Shown here: piece after piece, positions 62,953-64,000 of the stretch | How positions within the stretch are numbered: the stretch's first letter is position 1 | Layout: each line of letters starts with the position of its first letter | Assembly: GCF_049959315.1 (NCBI RefSeq) | Contig: NZ_CP188201.1 | Length of the DNA stretch: 64,000 nt | Direction: 5' to 3' (one strand) | Source: Serratia proteamaculans_D | GTDB taxonomy: Bacteria; Pseudomonadota; Gammaproteobacteria; Enterobacterales; Enterobacteriaceae | Program-made: the position numbers and the translations under genes | The notes under the pieces: generated by a model | What the model was told of the DNA's origin: nothing | What the model saw: only the letters and a program-made list of their open reading frames with translations | The model's database searches: none

Positions 62953-63240
62953 CGGATATCCATATAAGCCAGGCCAGTGATAAGTGTGGGTTATGTTAAT
63001 CCATTGTCAGGTACGAACAAACTGGATTATGTCGCCGATCACACCTCCACAAGCCAAAACTCTAGAAAACGTGATGAGAAGCACAGAAACAAAGAATGAC
63101 TTAGGGTAAGTAACAGCTCCAACGGCAACCCATACCTGAGGCCAATGAGAACAACTATCATCTCACCCGGTGCAACACTGGCTATCTGCGAGCCAAGCGG
63201 TCACAATGCCGCACCACTCCCGGCCCAAACAGGAAATACC

Positions 63241-63681
63241 ATGTCTTGCCACTACCCCGCCCACTATGCCTTTGATAACGAAAGCGACGCCTGGCAGATT
63301 CAGTTTCGTGATTTTCCTCAACAGCAGGCCGCCTGCTATAAACGCGAGGACATCGAGCTGGAAGCACAGGAAAGCCTGCTGATTGCCATCGCGCTGGAAA
63401 TGGAAGAAGGCCGCCCTGTACCTGCCCCTTCTCGTGCCTTGCCGGATGAGCTGGCGATCCACCTGCCGGTGCTGGTTAAACTCAAGCTCGAGTTGCATAA
63501 CATTATGCTGGCCGGTAGCACTTCCAAAGCCGTCCTGGCTCGTAAATTGGGCTTTAACGCCGGCCAAATGGACCGCCTGTTGGATGTGGCCTATGCCTCC
63601 AAGGTAGAAGCGCTGGAACAGGCTCTTTACCTGTTGGGATATGAGGTACAAACCTCGGTAGCAGAGATCCGCCAACAATAA
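63241..63681 (+). CDS. HicB-like antitoxin-family protein without HicA
   Basis: A 146-residue protein from the ATG at 63241 (AGGAAAT upstream). The N-terminal half has the HicB partial RNase H pattern (YDNE-type YAFDNESDAWQIQFRDFP, then AQESLLIAIALEMEEGRPVP), and the C-terminal half is a DNA-binding helix-turn-helix (SKAVLARKLGFNAGQMDRLL). HicB neutralises HicA mRNA interferases, but no HicA gene lies in the 288 bases upstream or downstream. It may be a solitary regulator. Confidence 0.8.
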   Translation: MSCHYPAHYAFDNESDAWQIQFRDFPQQQAACYKREDIELEAQESLLIAIALEMEEGRPVPAPSRALPDELAIHLPVLVKLKLELHNIMLAGSTSKAVLARKLGFNAGQMDRLLDVAYASKVEALEQALYLLGYEVQTSVAEIRQQ

Positions 63682-63772
63682 TAAAAATATTTTTCTCGGG
63701 GGCTAAATTTTCTCCATTGTTCGCCGATGTGTTCATTACCGAATCATCAAGAGCAAAAAGTGAAGGCTAAAA

Positions 63773-63868
63773 ATGAAGTGGAGCTGCCGCAATATCTGGG
63801 CCGTAATTCTGCTGTCTTGCCTTGTCTTCTGGGCCATCCTGCTGACCGGCGCCAGCGCCGTCGCCTGA
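63773..63868 (+). CDS. Small membrane protein, 31 residues
   Basis: ATG at 63773 opens 31 codons (MKWSCRNIWAVILLSCLVFW, then AILLTGASAVA) forming a single hydrophobic helix. A GAAGG-type ribosome site precedes it by about 8 bases, and a terminator follows the stop by 35 bases. The pattern recalls small inner-membrane proteins of the YmiA type, but the family is not certain. Confidence 0.6.
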   Translation: MKWSCRNIWAVILLSCLVFWAILLTGASAVA

Positions 63869-63903
63869 TCCCTTTCATAACATCACAGCAAACATAATAA
63901 TAA

Positions 63904-63921
63904 AGCCCGCTGAAGCGGGCT
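63904..63921 (+). terminator. Terminator after the 31-residue gene
   Basis: AGCCCGC, TGAA loop, GCGGGCT is a perfect 7-base stem followed after a few bases by a U-rich stretch (CCCCTTTT). Confidence 0.7.
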
Positions 63922-64000
63922 ATTCCCCTTTTCCCTGATAAAAAAGAGAAATAAAAATCGTTTAGAAACAGTCATGCCTGGTTAAAAAACCGTCAAAAAG

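Noticed and set aside
62953..63240. Possible hicA upstream of the HicB-like gene
   Set aside because: No frame of about 60 codons with a HicA-like GSH motif was found on either strand.
52892..64000. attR repeat of the argW 3' end
   Set aside because: Searched by eye for the T-arm and acceptor sequence; no convincing copy.
1..64000. CRISPR arrays, rRNA genes, further tRNA genes
   Set aside because: No regularly spaced repeats and no other tRNA cloverleaf or rRNA-like stretch were recognised.

Overview
The window looks like a chromosome segment of a Serratia-like member of the Enterobacterales; the genus is an inference. Its backbone matches the Escherichia coli order around 52-53 min almost gene for gene: flk, fabB, mnmC, yfcL, epmC, yfcA, mepA, aroC, prmB, smrB, sixA, fadJ, fadI, yfcZ, fadL, mlaA, yfdC, argW. 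It is interrupted by blocks that E. coli does not have at these places.

Layout. 1-5.4 kb: tricarboxylate uptake, with the tctDE two-component genes (tctE cut by the window edge) and the tctCBA transporter. 5.4-8.8 kb: a CatB-like acetyltransferase and a divergent EamA transporter/MocR regulator pair. 8.8-12.5 kb: scsABCD, thiol-redox and copper tolerance. 12.6-13.7 kb: flk. 13.7-28 kb: an inserted block with a rhodanese gene remnant, a secreted EEP-family hydrolase, a solo tnpB element, pepT, ybiR, apbE, a Cu(I)/Ag(I) RND efflux operon (DUF2946-like protein, CusF, CusC, CusB, CusA), an IS200 copy and a small lipoprotein.

28-44 kb is the conserved backbone. fabB, fadIJ and fadL carry recognisable FadR sites, with FabR at fabB, so fatty acid synthesis, breakdown and uptake are tied together by upstream DNA. 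44.4-51.5 kb is a complete cytochrome c maturation operon ccmABCDEFGHI, placed between mlaA and yfdC, with ccmH and ccmI as separate genes.

52.8-57.5 kb is a small genomic island at the 3' end of the argW tRNA gene. It holds a tyrosine integrase, an AT-rich gene for an AIPR-family phage-resistance protein with an N-terminal nuclease-like motif, and a degraded Ogr/Delta-type phage activator. No second attachment site was found. The AIPR island is the best candidate for an unusual system here. A YaiL-type gene, a DsdC-like regulator without dsdXA, a second EamA transporter with small companions, a porin, mltB, an orphan HicB-like gene and a 31-residue membrane protein complete the window. No rRNA genes or CRISPR arrays were seen.
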